Made by a program: the position numbers and the translations under genes. The notes below the pieces were generated by a model. It had not been told where the DNA came from. It worked only from the letters and a program-made list of their open reading frames with translations, and did not search any database. This document shows, piece by piece, positions 9,560-20,416 of a stretch of DNA of 64,000 nucleotides. The first letter of the stretch is position 1; the number at the start of each line of letters is the position of its first letter. This DNA is from Rehmannia glutinosa. Its lineage: Eukaryota > Streptophyta > Magnoliopsida > Lamiales > Orobanchaceae. The stretch is from positions 186,001 through 250,000 of the forward strand of contig JABTTQ020002606.1 of the NCBI GenBank assembly GCA_016081115.2. The letters are read 5' to 3'.

Positions 9560-11091
9560 TGTTTGATACATGTTTTTATCTTAATTTTGATGATTTTATT
9601 TTGTCACCAAAACAATATTTTTAAAGGTTGTCCAAATACTCCTAAATGATTTAAAATGGTTTCAATATTTTTGGAGTATTTCCCCTAGTTTATTTTTGAT
9701 AATAATGGACAACACTTTTAATGATTTTACATCAATGGATTTTTACTCCTAAACAAGATTTCAAAATGTTGTCTAAATACTCCCGATTGGATTAAAATGT
9801 TTTTACTAAATTTTCGGAGTATTTCTTGAGTTTTATTTTCGACAAAAATTGGACAACATTTTGTCTCGTGGTCGACCGGTCGCCATCTATAGGGCAACCC
9901 ATACCGAAGATGTTTTGAAGCGAGAAAATGAGACGGAAGAAAAACAAGCGGTCGGCCAGTGCTTCTCGGCGTCGACCGTCCGGTCGACGTCGCCAATGAT
10001 CGACCGGTACTGCAAGTTTCACGTTGAAACAGAACTTCTTTTCTCCTCTTTTACACTTAGGGGACCGGTTGAGACAGGGTCGTTGGTCGAAGCCTACGTC
10101 GACCGGTCGCCCTGTTGTAATTTTCAAAGTGTTCTCATTTTCTCTTATTTTCGTGCGACCGGTCGGGTCGTGTATGACAAAGACAAAAATATGACCGTTT
10201 GACAGACACATTTCCTTAAATTGTGGGATTGATTTCTAACACTATATTCTTGATTTTAATTGTATTTTTCTGTAAATTTTCAATCCCCAAGAGGAGCCTA
10301 TGCTTGATCAATCATCTCCTATAAATAGAGGAAGTTTTGGAGCAACCAAAAACAACAATTGAGATACAACACAACAAGATACACTTCAAGCAGATTGAAA
10401 GAGGAAAAAAAAAAAAAAAAAAAGATACACTTCAAGCAAACACTTGGTCTTTCATTGTTATTATTCTTGTTGTAAAATTGCCTATCTTATCACTTTCACA
10501 TCTTTAATGTCTAGGCTATTCTTGATTACACTTTGCACTGGTCAAATTGTACTATTCATTATTGAGTTGTAATCTTGATTTTTGGTTATCATTCAAACAC
10601 AAGATATCCTTGTGAGTGTTCTTGTGGTAAGAGCACACTTGGATGATCTAGGTGATAGGTGAAGAAGATTGTGGTGATCTTCTTATTGAGGTGTTGAAGA
10701 ATTTGGTATTCTTCAAGGTTGAAGATTGTGGTAATCTTCACAAGGTGCCGTTGAAGGTAGATTGTGGTAATCTTCAAAGGAGATTGTGGTAATCTCCAAA
10801 GGTGGTGTTGGAGAAGAGTGTGGTGCTCTTCAAGGTGTTGTAAGTTGAATTTGTATTAATTTTGGTAATTAATAAAATTCTTTTTCTTTTCGAAATCCAT
10901 CCCGGATATACTGGGGTGGTAGAGGATTAGGCCCTAGGTGGGTTGAACCTCTTTAAATCGACGTGTGTTGTTTACATTCCGCACCTTGATTATTTTGTTT
11001 GAGCATTCGATTGTAAAAAGAGGGCGAAATCGAAAAAATGGAGATAATCTATTCACCCCCCCTCTAGATTATCGTAGCCGCTTGGACTTCA
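9560..11091 (+). repeat. 3' LTR of the composite element
   Basis: This is the 1532-bp partner of 3158-4601, followed by the GATTT duplication at 11092. It differs by an insertion with a 20-A run near 10405-10424 that duplicates GATACACTTCAAGCA, by extra CGACCGGTCG-rich sequence (9870-10100), and by scattered substitutions. TATA box at 10320-10328; hairpin cluster at 10655-10845. Confidence 0.88.
10655..10845 (+). repeat. Hairpin cluster in the 3' LTR
   Basis: Second copy of the six-palindrome array at 4160-4350, with the stems retained. Confidence 0.7.
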
Positions 11092-11096
11092 GATTT

Positions 11097-11178
11097 TACT
11101 TTTCTTGTAATTTTATGTTTCAATTTTGTAAGCCATATTGAAGGCTTTTCCCGTTGTACTATTGTAAATTTTCCAACA
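11097..11178 (+). repeat. Copia-1 3' LTR, second part
   Basis: Sequence after the GATTT duplication continues to AAATTTTCCAACA, the inverted complement of the Copia-1 LTR start TGTTGGAAATTT. It closes the LTR begun at 2177. Confidence 0.65.
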
Positions 11179-11563
11179 CTTGTGTTGGCCATTGACAATG
11201 GTATTTGGCTTTTTATCAATTTATGCTTTCAAAATAGGCACGGTCTACACACTGAACCCTTAAATTCTTAAACTTTTTTTTTTCTGAGGAAGAAAACACG
11301 ATAATATTAAGAGATCAACTCCACAATAGCGTTGTCCGCCAACTGATCTGGGAGGCCCCCAACCAATGGTTCATTACAAGATTAAATGCAAAACGAACTA
11401 AAACTTTTGAAAGCGTTTTAAATACAAGTTTTTAAAGACTTCTTTTGTTGTTGAAAAAGTTTCATTATAATTTCTAATGTGGACAAAATGTAAATATTTT
11501 TTTTGAGGAAAATAATGTGGACAAAAAATATTGATTAAAAGCGTCACGAGAGAAATTTTAAAA
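11179..11563. other. Intergenic, no feature recognised
   Basis: AT-rich sequence with a T run at 11275-11283. I see no gene or clear repeat. Confidence 0.4.
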
Positions 11564-11797
11564 TTTTTAAAAGGGATAATTACAAAAACACCCTTAAGGT
11601 TTGGGTTAATTACAAAAAAAAACTCAGATATTTTTGTTAAATTTAAGGGGAGTCATGGAGTTTTTTTAAATATTCCCGAAAATCATGGGGAAAATGTAAG
11701 ATATCAAACTTCAAGGGGGTTTTGTAATTTTCAAAGGACTCTGGTTTTTTATTTTTGTATCTAGCCCATACCTTAGGGGTGTTTTTGTAATCATCCC
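11564..11797. mobile_element. MITE, left part (right TIR split by Copia-2)
   Basis: The left end TTTTTAAAAGGGATAATTAC continues AAAAACACCC. The right end, GGTGTTTTTGTAATCATCCC at 11778-11797 plus TTTTAAAA after Copia-2 (17846-17853), is its inverted complement over about 29 bp with one mismatch. Copia-2 landed inside this TIR and duplicated ATCCC. Related AT-rich repeats with ATTACAAAAAC..CCTYAAGGTTTG and a mid-segment 'TTTTGTAATTTTC' recur at 19.9, 21.4, 23.9, 51.9, 60.2 and 60.55 kb. Confidence 0.7.
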
Positions 11798-12625
11798 TGT
11801 TAGGAATTTTAATTCCTCGTATTTTGATTTTTATAAAATATTCTCTTTAGAGTTTTGCCTTTCTAGACTTATTTCCAAACTAAGAGTTTTAATAAATATG
11901 GGAAAGATGTATTTTGGATTCCTACTTATAATAGGATTCGAATTTCTAGAAGTATTAGGAGTCCTTATATATATCATCTTATTTCCTAATTTATAGGATC
12001 CTACTCCTTCTATACTTGTGATTTCCTTGTTTCCCTATGTGTGTAGGAGTCTTGGAGATCAAGGACATCTTGGACTTCAAGAAGATCAATGACTCAAGCC
12101 CTATATAAAGAGAGAATCGTCCATCACTCTTCCTAACCCCTTGAACCACGAAATTCACAGAGCAATACACGAGAGATACAATCGAGAGAGAAGCAACAAG
12201 ATTCCGAGTGCTAAAGAGTCAAGCAGTCAGAGTGTTATTCGAAATGTCTGCAAACATCGAGAATAACACTTTGTCCAGTTTCGAATCTTGTTGAGTTTTT
12301 CGTCCATATAAGTTTATCTTTGAGCGTACGAGAGTTCATACACTTGTTTTGTTGGACGAGTTGATTTACAAAGCTACAATCTACTCGATAGGAGTTTGTT
12401 TTGCTATACTAGTTGATACATTGAGATTTGAGTTGTAATCCGAACATATTCAACTAGTGATTTCGTCATAATTGACACTTCTACAAGTTATTCTTAACTT
12501 GTAGATAAATTTTTACTTCGTGTGTTCTTTTTCCGCTGCTTGTTCCGTAAAGTGTTACAACATCTGGTTTAACACTTTCTCTGATATTTACTGAAACGAA
12601 CATTTTGGGACCTCAAAAACTTTCA
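11798..12625 (+). repeat. 5' LTR of Copia-2
   Basis: Contains a TATA box TATATAAAG at 12102-12110 and a palindromic word GTGTTACAACATCTGG at 12550-12566 that recurs in the interior. PBS follows at 12628. Confidence 0.85.
12102..12110 (+). promoter_or_regulatory. LTR TATA box of Copia-2
   Basis: TATATAAAG, conserved in the 3' LTR at 17325-17333, upstream of a purine/AC-rich leader. Confidence 0.65.
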
Positions 12626-13640
12626 ATTGGCATCAAGAGCCGACACTTGACTACACTAAGTGTTGATCCTGCGTTTATTCAAGCAAATATGGAGGTTCAA
12701 GGTATATCGATGTTGAAGTGTCCACCAGACAACTTCATTTTTTTATTAGAAGGTCAAATCGCAGCCATGCCCAACATCATGTGTACTTCATGTTCTGGTT
12801 ATGACGAATCCGAGGAGGAAAATACTAAGATGACAACAGATCCAACTACCTCCATGGTTGTCATCAAAGAGAAAAAGTCGTTGCAAATCAATCCACTGGG
12901 TGTCTCTCGAGGTGTCGCTCGGAATGTTCCAACACCTAACAGGTACATTTTCTCCGACACTTCAGATTTATTTTGCTTAAACTCTATTTTTGTAGATGAA
13001 ACAGGTATACAGGCTGAAGAAGATTCCGATGGTGAAGACAGAACATTGTAGAGGCCTACCAAGAGTTGTACCACGATTGGCGCAAACATATTCAACAAAT
13101 TAGATGTCTCTCAAAGGAGAATGAAAGACTCACCAAGGAGAATGAGGAGCAGAAGAATTCTTTAACTCGTTTGGAAGTACTAGTGACGAGAAGGGATGAA
13201 GAATTGGAAAAGGTAAAATCTGAACTTGAAAAGTCCCTTGAAACTTTAAAAAAGCTGAATTCTGGTAAGGCGAAACTCGATGAAATTTTGTCTTTAGGAT
13301 GTGAAAATAAAACTGGACTTGGGTATGAAACTCCCGTGTTTTTGAAGGCTAAAGAAAGTGGAGAATTTTCAAATCATAAAAAGCCATTTTCACATAAGTC
13401 CAAGCCTAGAAAATGCCACTTTATTTATCACTATTGTTTTGCTCCTGGACACATAAAACCTTTTTGTCGTAAACTGAAATATGATCTTCTGCACAAAAAG
13501 GTGTCACATCAGATGTCATCTGAAATATCACACGAGTCTGGCAACACTTCCAGTAACATGTCCAGTAACACCTCACGTTTTCCAAAATCTGTTTGGGTTC
13601 AAAAATATGTAGTAAATTGTAATGTTATTTACACATCCCT
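12605..13640 (+). pseudogene. Copia-2 gag remnant with defective zinc knuckle
   Basis: Two frames (to 13051 and from 13066) give an acidic stretch with YDESEEENTKM, then a coiled-coil segment (RCLSKENERLTKENEEQ, VTRRDEELEKVKSELEKSLE). The knuckle follows at about 13420-13475: YHYCFAPGHIKPFC. The first knuckle cysteine is Tyr as read, so metal binding would fail. The N-terminal capsid is largely missing. This order (capsid, coil, knuckle close to the protease) is that of Sirevirus gag. Confidence 0.65.
12628..12641 (+). promoter_or_regulatory. Primer binding site of Copia-2
   Basis: TGGCATCAAGAGCC, two bases after the LTR end, is close to the plant tRNA-iMet PBS TGGTATCAGAGCC, with one substitution and one extra A. 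Confidence 0.7.
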
Positions 13641-14058
13641 GAGGACTAACATTGCAGGTACCTGGTACTTTGATAGTGGATGTTCACGTCATATGACATG
13701 TAATTTAGTATACTTGACAGACTATGAGGTGTACAATGGTGGAAAGGTAAATTATGGAGGTGGAACTCATGGTAAGATTATTGGTAAAGGTACTTTGAAT
13801 ATGGAAGGGCTTCCTAAGCTCCGAAATGTTTTACATGTTGAGGGGCTTACTGCAAATCTCATAAGCATAAGCCAATTATGTGATGACAATCTGTATGTGA
13901 AATTTGATAAAAATTCATGTGAAGTGTTTGATGATTCTAACTTGTGTATTCTAGTAGGTATGAGATCGGTTGACAATTGCTACCAGTTTGAAAGAGTCGT
14001 AGCATGTAATGTCGTCGTGTGCAATTGGATGAAATCGAACTTTGGCATCAAAAATTAG
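13641..14058 (+). pseudogene. Copia-2 aspartic protease
   Basis: In the same frame as the knuckle, TWYFDSGCSRHMTCN holds the catalytic D-S-G triad of the copia protease. GKGTLNMEGLPKLRNVLHVE and LISISQLCDDNLYVKF give the usual downstream blocks. The frame shifts at about 14020 into integrase. Confidence 0.8.
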
Positions 14059-14935
14059 GTCATGTGAACTTTAAAATGCTTGGTAAATTGATTAGATTTG
14101 ATGTAAATGGGATGCCTAAACCGAACTTGAAAAAGTCTATTGTTTGTGGTTCATGTCAAAATGGTAAACAAAAAGGGGTGTCACACCATGTGTTACAACA
14201 CTTTAATACTACTCGATGTTTTGAACTTCTACATATGAATCTTATGGGTCCTAGCGAGGTTGAAAGCCTTGGTGGCAAAAGGTATTTTTTTGTATGTGTT
14301 GATGATTTCTCACGTTATTCATGGGTCTTCTTCTTACGTGAAAAAGTTGACACTTTTGAATTTTTCAAGAAGTTCTATAAAAAGGTGTGTAAGTTGTACT
14401 GCATGAACATCTCTAGAATTAGGTCAGATCATGGTAAGGAATTTGAGAATTATTCTTTTCATCTTTCGTGATAGAAATGGGATATCTCATGAATTTTGCG
14501 CATCTAAAACCTCACAACACAATGGGGTGGCAGAAATAAAAATTCGAATATTGCAAGAAATGGCAAATGTGATGTTGAGTTCTAAAAATTTGACAAAACG
14601 CTTTTGGGCTGAGGCCTTAAACACCTGCATGTCACATCTCAAATAGAGTTTATTTGAGGATGGGTAGTACTATGACTCCTTATGAAATCTTTTTCGGAAA
14701 GAAACCAAACCTTAAGTATTTTCATGTCTTTGGTTGTGTGTGTTATGTTTTGAATGACATAGATCGCCTTGCAAAGTTTGATTCAAAAAGTGACAAATGT
14801 ATATTCTTGGGTTATTCATCTGATAGTCATACATATAGGGTATACAATCTTCGTACAAGGATCATGAAAGAATGTGTGAATGTTGTATTTGATGATCTTT
14901 CTAGTCATGCAGAAACATTGAAGGGACAATTTTGA
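14019..14935 (+). pseudogene. Copia-2 integrase (broken)
   Basis: ELWHQKLGHVNFKMLGKL is the GAG-pre-integrase H-H zinc region and CGSCQNGKQ supplies the cysteines. The core follows with LLHMNLMGPSE (the first catalytic Asp of T-D-L-x-G-P is Asn as read), YFFVCVDDFSRYSWV, and IRSDHGKEFEN with the second Asp. After a frameshift near 14460 come SQHNGVAEIKIRILQEMANV (the glutamate helix) and the C-terminal TPYEIFFGKKPNLKYFHVFG and KCIFLGYS blocks. Three frames are needed. Confidence 0.8.
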
Positions 14936-15282
14936 TTACTTGATGGAAATGTCATGGGCTCAACAATCGCAGTCTATACCAGAAGTTGTACCAAGTGATA
15001 CAACATCTGCAAGCACATCTTCACAATCTGAATTGGTTATTAATACAGATGTCGTCGAAGATGTTGTCCCAGATGTCATAACATCTGCTAGCATATCGGT
15101 TCTACACGAATGAAAATAATTCGACCCTCATATTGAAGCGAACTTAGAAGGACTTGATTTAATCCCCAATGAAAGACAAGATCCCCAAGCAAAATTCAAA
15201 AGAATCATCCAATCTCTCAAGTCATAGGTGAGGTATCCAAGGCATAAGAACAAGAAGAAAAGAAAGGGTAAATTATTGAGGT

Positions 15283-15695
15283 ATGGTAAGACTAGTTTGT
15301 TTATCTTCTACTTGCATGATGGTAAGCAATTCTCGATGTGTTTCAAATTTTGAGTCCAAGAATGTGTTTGATGTTTTGGAAAATGATCTTTGGATTAATT
15401 ATATGCATGAAAATTTTGATCGATTAACTAGAAAAGAAAAGGATTTTCTTTGTGATATTTTAACCATTTATTGTGATAACTCTAGTGCGATTGATATATC
15501 GAAAAATCTGTTCAACATTCTCGCACTAAACACATTGACATTAGACACTACTTTATTCGAGATTTGGTTGAGAAAAATATTGTTCGCATTGAGTATATTA
15601 AGATGAAAATCGGTTAAGCGAGACATATTCACCAAAGCTTTAGATTTTGAGAGGTTTTCAAATCTGCGAAAATCTCTTGGTCTGTGTGTTCTCTA
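15283..15695 (+). pseudogene. Copia-2 RNase H C-terminal remnant
   Basis: Only the end of RNase H is left: IYCDNSSAIDISKN near 15468, then frame-shifted relatives of R-T-K-H-I-D-I-R-H and DLVEKN. The close is DIFTKALDFERFSNLRKSLG at about 15628-15687, typical of the last residues of Sirevirus pol. About 700 codons of RT and early RNase H between 14935 and 15283 are missing. Confidence 0.7.
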
Positions 15696-17021
15696 AACTG
15701 TCCCACGAAATGTTACAGCATTGCACACGTCATCTTGCTGTAACATCTGCACACACTGCATATTCTCTCTCCTCCCTTTTATTCTTTTTTCTTTTTTAGA
15801 CATCCTGCATTATAGGAACATATTTGCATGTCTGGAACAATCTGTTGTGATTTCAAACTAGTGACTATTGGACTTCACTTGGAAAGCTGATGTGAGTTGA
15901 TCTTTCCAAATGCGTATTTTATTCTTGTTATTTTCCCAGTTGATGAGTAAAAAAATTGCAGATCATGGCTAGAGGTCTTTGAGGGAAACATCTACCTACC
16001 CTCTGTGTGAAAGCTATTCCTTGTGACCAATTTTTACATATGTTTAAAAGTGTTTAAAGAGGCATGAACAATGTGAAAAAGAGCTACCTTTGGACTAGTG
16101 TGAAAGCTACCCACTGGCTAAATCTGTCATGTTTCTCTTATGAAAAACTCGAAAAATCCTTATGCGATGGGTACTCGGATGGCAATTCATTGAATCTGTA
16201 AGTACATGTGTCTTTCAAAATGTTGCAACATTTGGACCAACAACGACTGTGACAGTCCATTTACACTTTGTGTGCATTTTTATTATTTCTGTATAGGCAT
16301 TTTTTTTAGGCTGCATGCTTGGTGATTTTTGAATCTGAAAGATTTTTGGGAATAATAGAAGATATGTGATATTTATTTTTCTCTCTCTAAATCTTGTATT
16401 ACTTGGTATCCTATGAAAAGTGGAGTTGTGTGCATTATGGAGACTTGGGTGATTGATTGAAATCTTGCCATAGTTATCTATATCTTTGGTTAATGTTCTC
16501 CCATATTATTAGGATTCTATCTCCATGTTGTTTGGAATCCTTATTTGGAAAATCTTTGACTTTTATTTGTTCTTGATCACAATTTTTGATGCTCGTTTTT
16601 TAAAATTTTCAAAGATTTCTGATCCTTTATTCTCTTCATTATATTAAATGTGAATTGATCTTTTTAGTGTCTAAGTAAGGGGAGTATACACGATTTGATT
16701 ACCTATGTTTTCTGGACAAAAAGGGGGAGAAAAAGATTGTGGATATTTTGATTGATGATTGTTTGTTTGAACATGTTGATTGATCTTGATGATGATACTT
16801 TTAATTTAGGGGGAGTTTTTCCTCTGATATCTATATCTTATTTCTGTTGTATTATTTTCTGATTAACATGCAGGTGTTACAGAAAATGTTATGACATTTT
16901 TAGTCACATTGTGACTAACATTTGAAACAGGGGTTTTTTAACTTAGGGGGAGTTTTTGCTGTGATTTATATTCTTGATTATACTTTATTGGTTTTGTCCA
17001 GAATGGCAAAAAGGGAGAGAT
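15696..17021 (+). other. Copia-2 3' non-coding region with repeated polypurine tracts
   Basis: No frame resembling an envelope-like ORF survives. Purine tracts recur: AAGGGGAGTATA (16678), AAAAAGGGGGAGAAAAAG (16718), TTAGGGGGAGTTTTT (16806 and 16943) and AAAAAGGGAGAGAT just before the LTR (17009). Repeated PPT-like words upstream of the 3' LTR are a described Sirevirus feature. TGTTAC-type palindromes also occur (15703, 15735, 16873). Confidence 0.6.
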
Positions 17022-17840
17022 TGTTAGGAATTTCAATTCCTCGTATTTTGATTTTCATAAAATATTCTTTTTAGAGTTTTGCCTTTCTAGACTTATTTCC
17101 AAACTAAGAGTTTTAATAAATATGGGAAAGATGTATTTTGGATTCCTACTTATAATAGGATTCGAATTTCTAGAAGTATTAGGAGTCCTTATATATATCA
17201 TCTTATTTCCTAACTTATAGGATCCTACTCCTTCTATACTTGTGCTTTCCTTGTTTCCCTATGTGTGTAGAGTCTTGGAGATCAAGGACATCTTGGACTT
17301 CAAGAAGATCAAGGACTCAAGCCCTATATAAAGAGAGAATCATCCATCACTCTTCCTAACCCTTGAACCACGAAATTCACGAGAGGAATACACGAGAGAT
17401 ACAATCGAGAGAGAAGCAACAAGATTAAGTGCTAAAGAGTCAAGCGATCAGTGTTATTTGAAGTGTCGCAAACATCGAGAATAACACTTTGTCGATTCGA
17501 ATCTTGTTGAGTTTTTCGTCCATATAAGTTTATCTTTGAGCGCACGAGAGTTCATACACTTGTTTTGTTGACGAGCGGTGATTTACAAAGCTACAATCTA
17601 CTCGATAGTAGTTTGTTTTGCTATACTAGTTGATACATTGAGATTTGAGTTGTAATCCGAACATATTCAACTAGTGATTTCGTCATAATTGACACTTCTA
17701 CAAGTTATTCTTAACTTGTAGATAAATTTTTACTTCGTGTGTTCTTTTTCGCCGCTTGTTCCGTAAAGTGTTACAATATCCGGTTTAACACTTTCTCTCG
17801 ACATTTTGAAACGAACGTTTTGGGACCTCAAAAACTTTCA
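17022..17840 (+). repeat. 3' LTR of Copia-2
   Basis: Partner of 11798-12625. Most differences are small indels at CAG/CTG (for example GTCTGCAAAC against GTCGCAAAC). Confidence 0.85.
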
Positions 17841-17853
17841 ATCCCTTTTAAAA

Positions 17854-18520
17854 AACTCTAGTTATAAATAGTGAGAAGAGCCATCCTAGGTCTCATGCCT
17901 CCAAGCACGGATGGTTTAGTTGAGAAAGGAAATTGCCCCATTCTTGGCTTGGTTGATTGTTAATCAGCAAAATGGGCAGAGCATAAAATTGTCCTTTTCT
18001 TTCTTCAGGCCCACATATATGTACCTAATAATTAACCTTAATCATGTTTACTATTCAATTTTTAATTCCACACCAGTTTTGTCAATAGTTGGGTAGTTGA
18101 GGAATTGTCTTTCCAAGGCAAAAGATCAGCTTTTAGAAATTACTCAGCACATAATTGTATGGAACTAATATATAAAAGTGAGCAGAAGCTAGTCATCAAT
18201 CTTGATTTTTTTTTTTTTACTTCTTTGGTCGATGATTGGCCAGAAGTCGGTTGTTATTAATTAAGGTATAAACTACAAACTGGCCAATTCTATCAATTTT
18301 TCGACCAGGGTAGAACTTTAAAATTGCGCTCCTATTTTGTACAAACTACAAGACAACATAAAACAATAAAAGAAAGAACAATGTGCAATATATAGAACAA
18401 TTCAAATATAGTTAAACTAATATGATATCCATGTTCAAAAATCCAAATAGTTAATTAGATTGAGAAAATTTAATGTTGTGCCCTTAAGGAAAATTTAAAT
18501 TGATAACTTTTAGAACCTAA
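17854..18520. other. Intergenic, no gene seen
   Basis: AT-rich DNA with a T run at about 18210-18219. No coding frame or defined repeat ends. Confidence 0.4.
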
Positions 18521-19259
18521 AGGCATCCACAATGCTAAACCACACAAAAACCTTATGCACAATTTTTTATGTGTCACATCACTGCCACATCAAAAGTAAA
18601 AACCACACACATTTTATAACTCCTTATCCACAATCCATAAACCTCTACCACCATTTTTTATGGACCTCACCATCAATTCACAATTATTAATGCTATACAT
18701 ATTTATTTTATATATTTACTTAATATCCGTATAAAAATATATATTTCTTTAATTATTTAATTAATATGTTATTTTAATTTTCATTAATAAATATCAAATT
18801 TAAATCTGTTGTAATTTATCTTTTCATATGACTTGACAAAATATTGTTAAAATTTTATAAATTCAAAAAGAATAATCAAAATATTTAATTTAAACACTAC
18901 AAATGAAATACAAATATTAATGCAATTGGAAAAAAGAAATTAAAATCAACTACTAAAGCTTCCAATAACAAAGAATAAAAAATTGAAAAAGTAACGTCAT
19001 TGACTCATTGCAGCGGTATTGAGTATTTCATCAACTCCCACTCGCGCGTCGCCTTGAATCGCCGGTAAGCAATGGGAGTGTCAGTGCAATTGCTCTCCTG
19101 CAACTTCTGTTGCATTTTCCCCTTTCTCCACAAACTGGTTTGTAAACATAAACCATTTTTGCCATGTCATCAAGAACCATTTGCCCACAATGGGTATGGT
19201 TTGTATAAACCAATTTTTCCTTTATAAACCTTACCACAAACCATGCATTGGAGGTGCCT
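18521..19259. mobile_element. MITE-like element with AGGCATCCACAATGC-type ends
   Basis: The left end AGGCATCCACAATGCTAAAC and right end GCATTGGAGGTGCCT are inverted (AGGCAyCyxCAATGC). Both ends are flanked by TAA/AA, compatible with a 3-bp TAA target site as in PIF/Harbinger or a 2-bp site. Subterminal words around ACCACA / TTTGTGGT and TTGCCA / TGGCAA are also inverted. The interior is AT-rich on the left and has a GC-richer part near 19030-19130. No transposase frame. Confidence 0.55.
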
Positions 19260-19317
19260 AATAAGCTCAATGCTACAAGCCTAAAGAAAAAAGAGACATT
19301 CATTTTTTGTGGGACCT

Positions 19318-19412
19318 TTTAATTTTTTTACCTAGAAATTCGAATTCAAGCCACTTGGAGATGCAAACTTTCAACGTGGCAAATTAACCACTGTGCTAGA
19401 AGCCTAGAACCA
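19318..19412 (-). mobile_element. tRNA-derived SINE-like unit (minus strand)
   Basis: Read on the minus strand, TAGCACAGTGG matches the polymerase III A box (TRGCNNAGYGG) and about 40 bases on GAATTCGAATTTC resembles the B box. An A-rich tail follows (towards 19318). I could not define target duplications. Confidence 0.45.
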
Positions 19413-19455
19413 TTTTATATTAAACAACTTACAGAAAGAAGAATAAGACTTGAAT

Positions 19456-19761
19456 TAAACAAGGGGACTTACCACCCGATCATCACAAACAATCGATTGC
19501 GGGGTGAAAGTCGGGGTTCAAATCCTACTTTCCATCAAATTGCTTCTGGAACATATGTGAGTTGGTGAAGATTTGGTGGGAACTCATCTTGAATAAAGAT
19601 CCGTGTGAGTTCGATTCGGGTAGAGATCATTATTATTAGATTGGGTGTCGAACATAATTGCTTTTTTCTTTATGGGAGGATCGATTGTCTGTTGCTTGAC
19701 CCCATCGGATCACTAGCTAGTGGTTAATCCGAATCTTTGAGTTATTTAAAAAAAAAAAAAA
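19456..19761 (+). mobile_element. SINE insertion with 11-bp target duplication
   Basis: A 306-bp unit ends in a 16-18 A run and is flanked by perfect AAGACTTGAAT repeats at 19445-19455 and 19762-19772. GGTTCAAATCC at 19515-19525 fits the polymerase III B box; the A box is unclear. Size, tail and TSD are those of a plant SINE. Confidence 0.75.
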
Positions 19762-19879
19762 AAGACTTGAATCCGGTAGTAACTCTCCAAGACTCATGGA
19801 TCACCTAGTACTCTGGTAGCATATATTAGATGAACATCTCATTAAAACTTTAAATAATTAAAAAAGGAAAATACATAAC

Positions 19880-20120
19880 GTTTAGGAATAATTATAAAAA
19901 AATCCCTTGATGCTTGGGCATTTACAAAAAAATTCACAAAGTTTTAAATTTAGAAATCCCGTTGAGCTTTAATTCCATCTATTTTATTCCATCATAATCA
20001 AAAATATCATTTGAAACACCACTTATATTTGTAGAATATTACAATTACCCCTTTTACATTTAAGACATAACCAAACCTCAAGGAAAATATGTAATTAACT
20101 TTGTCAAGTTTTATTTTTTT
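19880..20120. repeat. Copy of the ATTACAAAAA repeat family
   Basis: GGAATAATTATAAAAAAATCCC followed by the family's internal phrases (TTTACAAAAAAATTC; minus-strand CCTTGAGGTTTGGTTATGTCTTAAA). Ends are not crisp. Confidence 0.45.
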
Positions 20121-20239
20121 AAATACACTCGATCTTGATTTTTAGGGCAAATCACTCCAATTCGGGATTTACGAATAAGTTCAAGTTTTCTCCTTCCAAG
20201 CGGAAGTCATCCAAGTCTTCTTCTCTAGGAGGCCCAAGT

Positions 20240-20416
20240 GTTTTAAAAATCGCTAGCGCTAGTCGGGGCAAGCAAGCCTAAGCGCCTTCAGAGCACAGGC
20301 GGAGTTAGACGGGATCGAGGCGGGTCGACGGGACCTAATCGAAAAATAACTTAGGCGCCAAGGATGGCTAGCGCTGCAACATGGACTAATCGTTGGCTAG
20401 CGGTGATTTTTAGAAC
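20240..20416 (-). mobile_element. GC-rich CTAGCGC MITE, copy 1
   Basis: About 177 bp bounded by GTTTTAAAAATCGC and GATTTTTAGAAC (inverted ends), rich in GCTAGCGCTAG and GCGCC words, in sharp contrast to the AT-rich surroundings. It is opposite in orientation to the copies at 23751-23923 and 38071-38246. Confidence 0.6.

Larger units (their letters stand above)
3158..11091 (+). mobile_element. Composite non-autonomous LTR retrotransposon (gag plus Transposase_32-like ORF, no pol)
   Basis: This is a complete insertion: LTRs 3158-4601 and 9560-11091 both begin TGTTTGATACATG and end in CA, and GATTT flanks the element at 3153-3157 and 11092-11096. A PBS (TGGTATCAGAGCC, 4604-4616) follows the 5' LTR and AAAAAGGGGAGAT precedes the 3' LTR. 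The 5-kb interior holds a copia-style gag with a zinc knuckle, a Q/H-rich basic tail, and then, where protease-integrase-RT should be, a degenerate ORF (6629-8390) unrelated to pol. No integrase, RT or RNase H motif is visible in any frame, so it must have depended on another element's enzymes. Confidence 0.88.
11798..17840 (+). mobile_element. Copia-2: Sirevirus-like LTR retrotransposon, RT deleted
   Basis: LTRs 11798-12625 (828 bp) and 17022-17840 (819 bp) begin TGTTAGGAATT and end ACTTTCA, flanked by ATCCC at 11793-11797 and 17841-17845. The order is gag, protease, integrase, then a jump straight to the end of RNase H, so the RT core is missing. The protease motif FDSGCSRHM, knuckle spacing (C)xxCFAPGHIKPFC and several purine tracts ahead of the 3' LTR fit the Sirevirus (SIRE/Maximus) lineage. 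The LTRs are still very similar, so the insertion is fairly recent. Confidence 0.88.

Noticed and set aside
15696..17021. Envelope-like gene expected in some Sireviruses
   Set aside because: No frame of useful length or transmembrane pattern is present.
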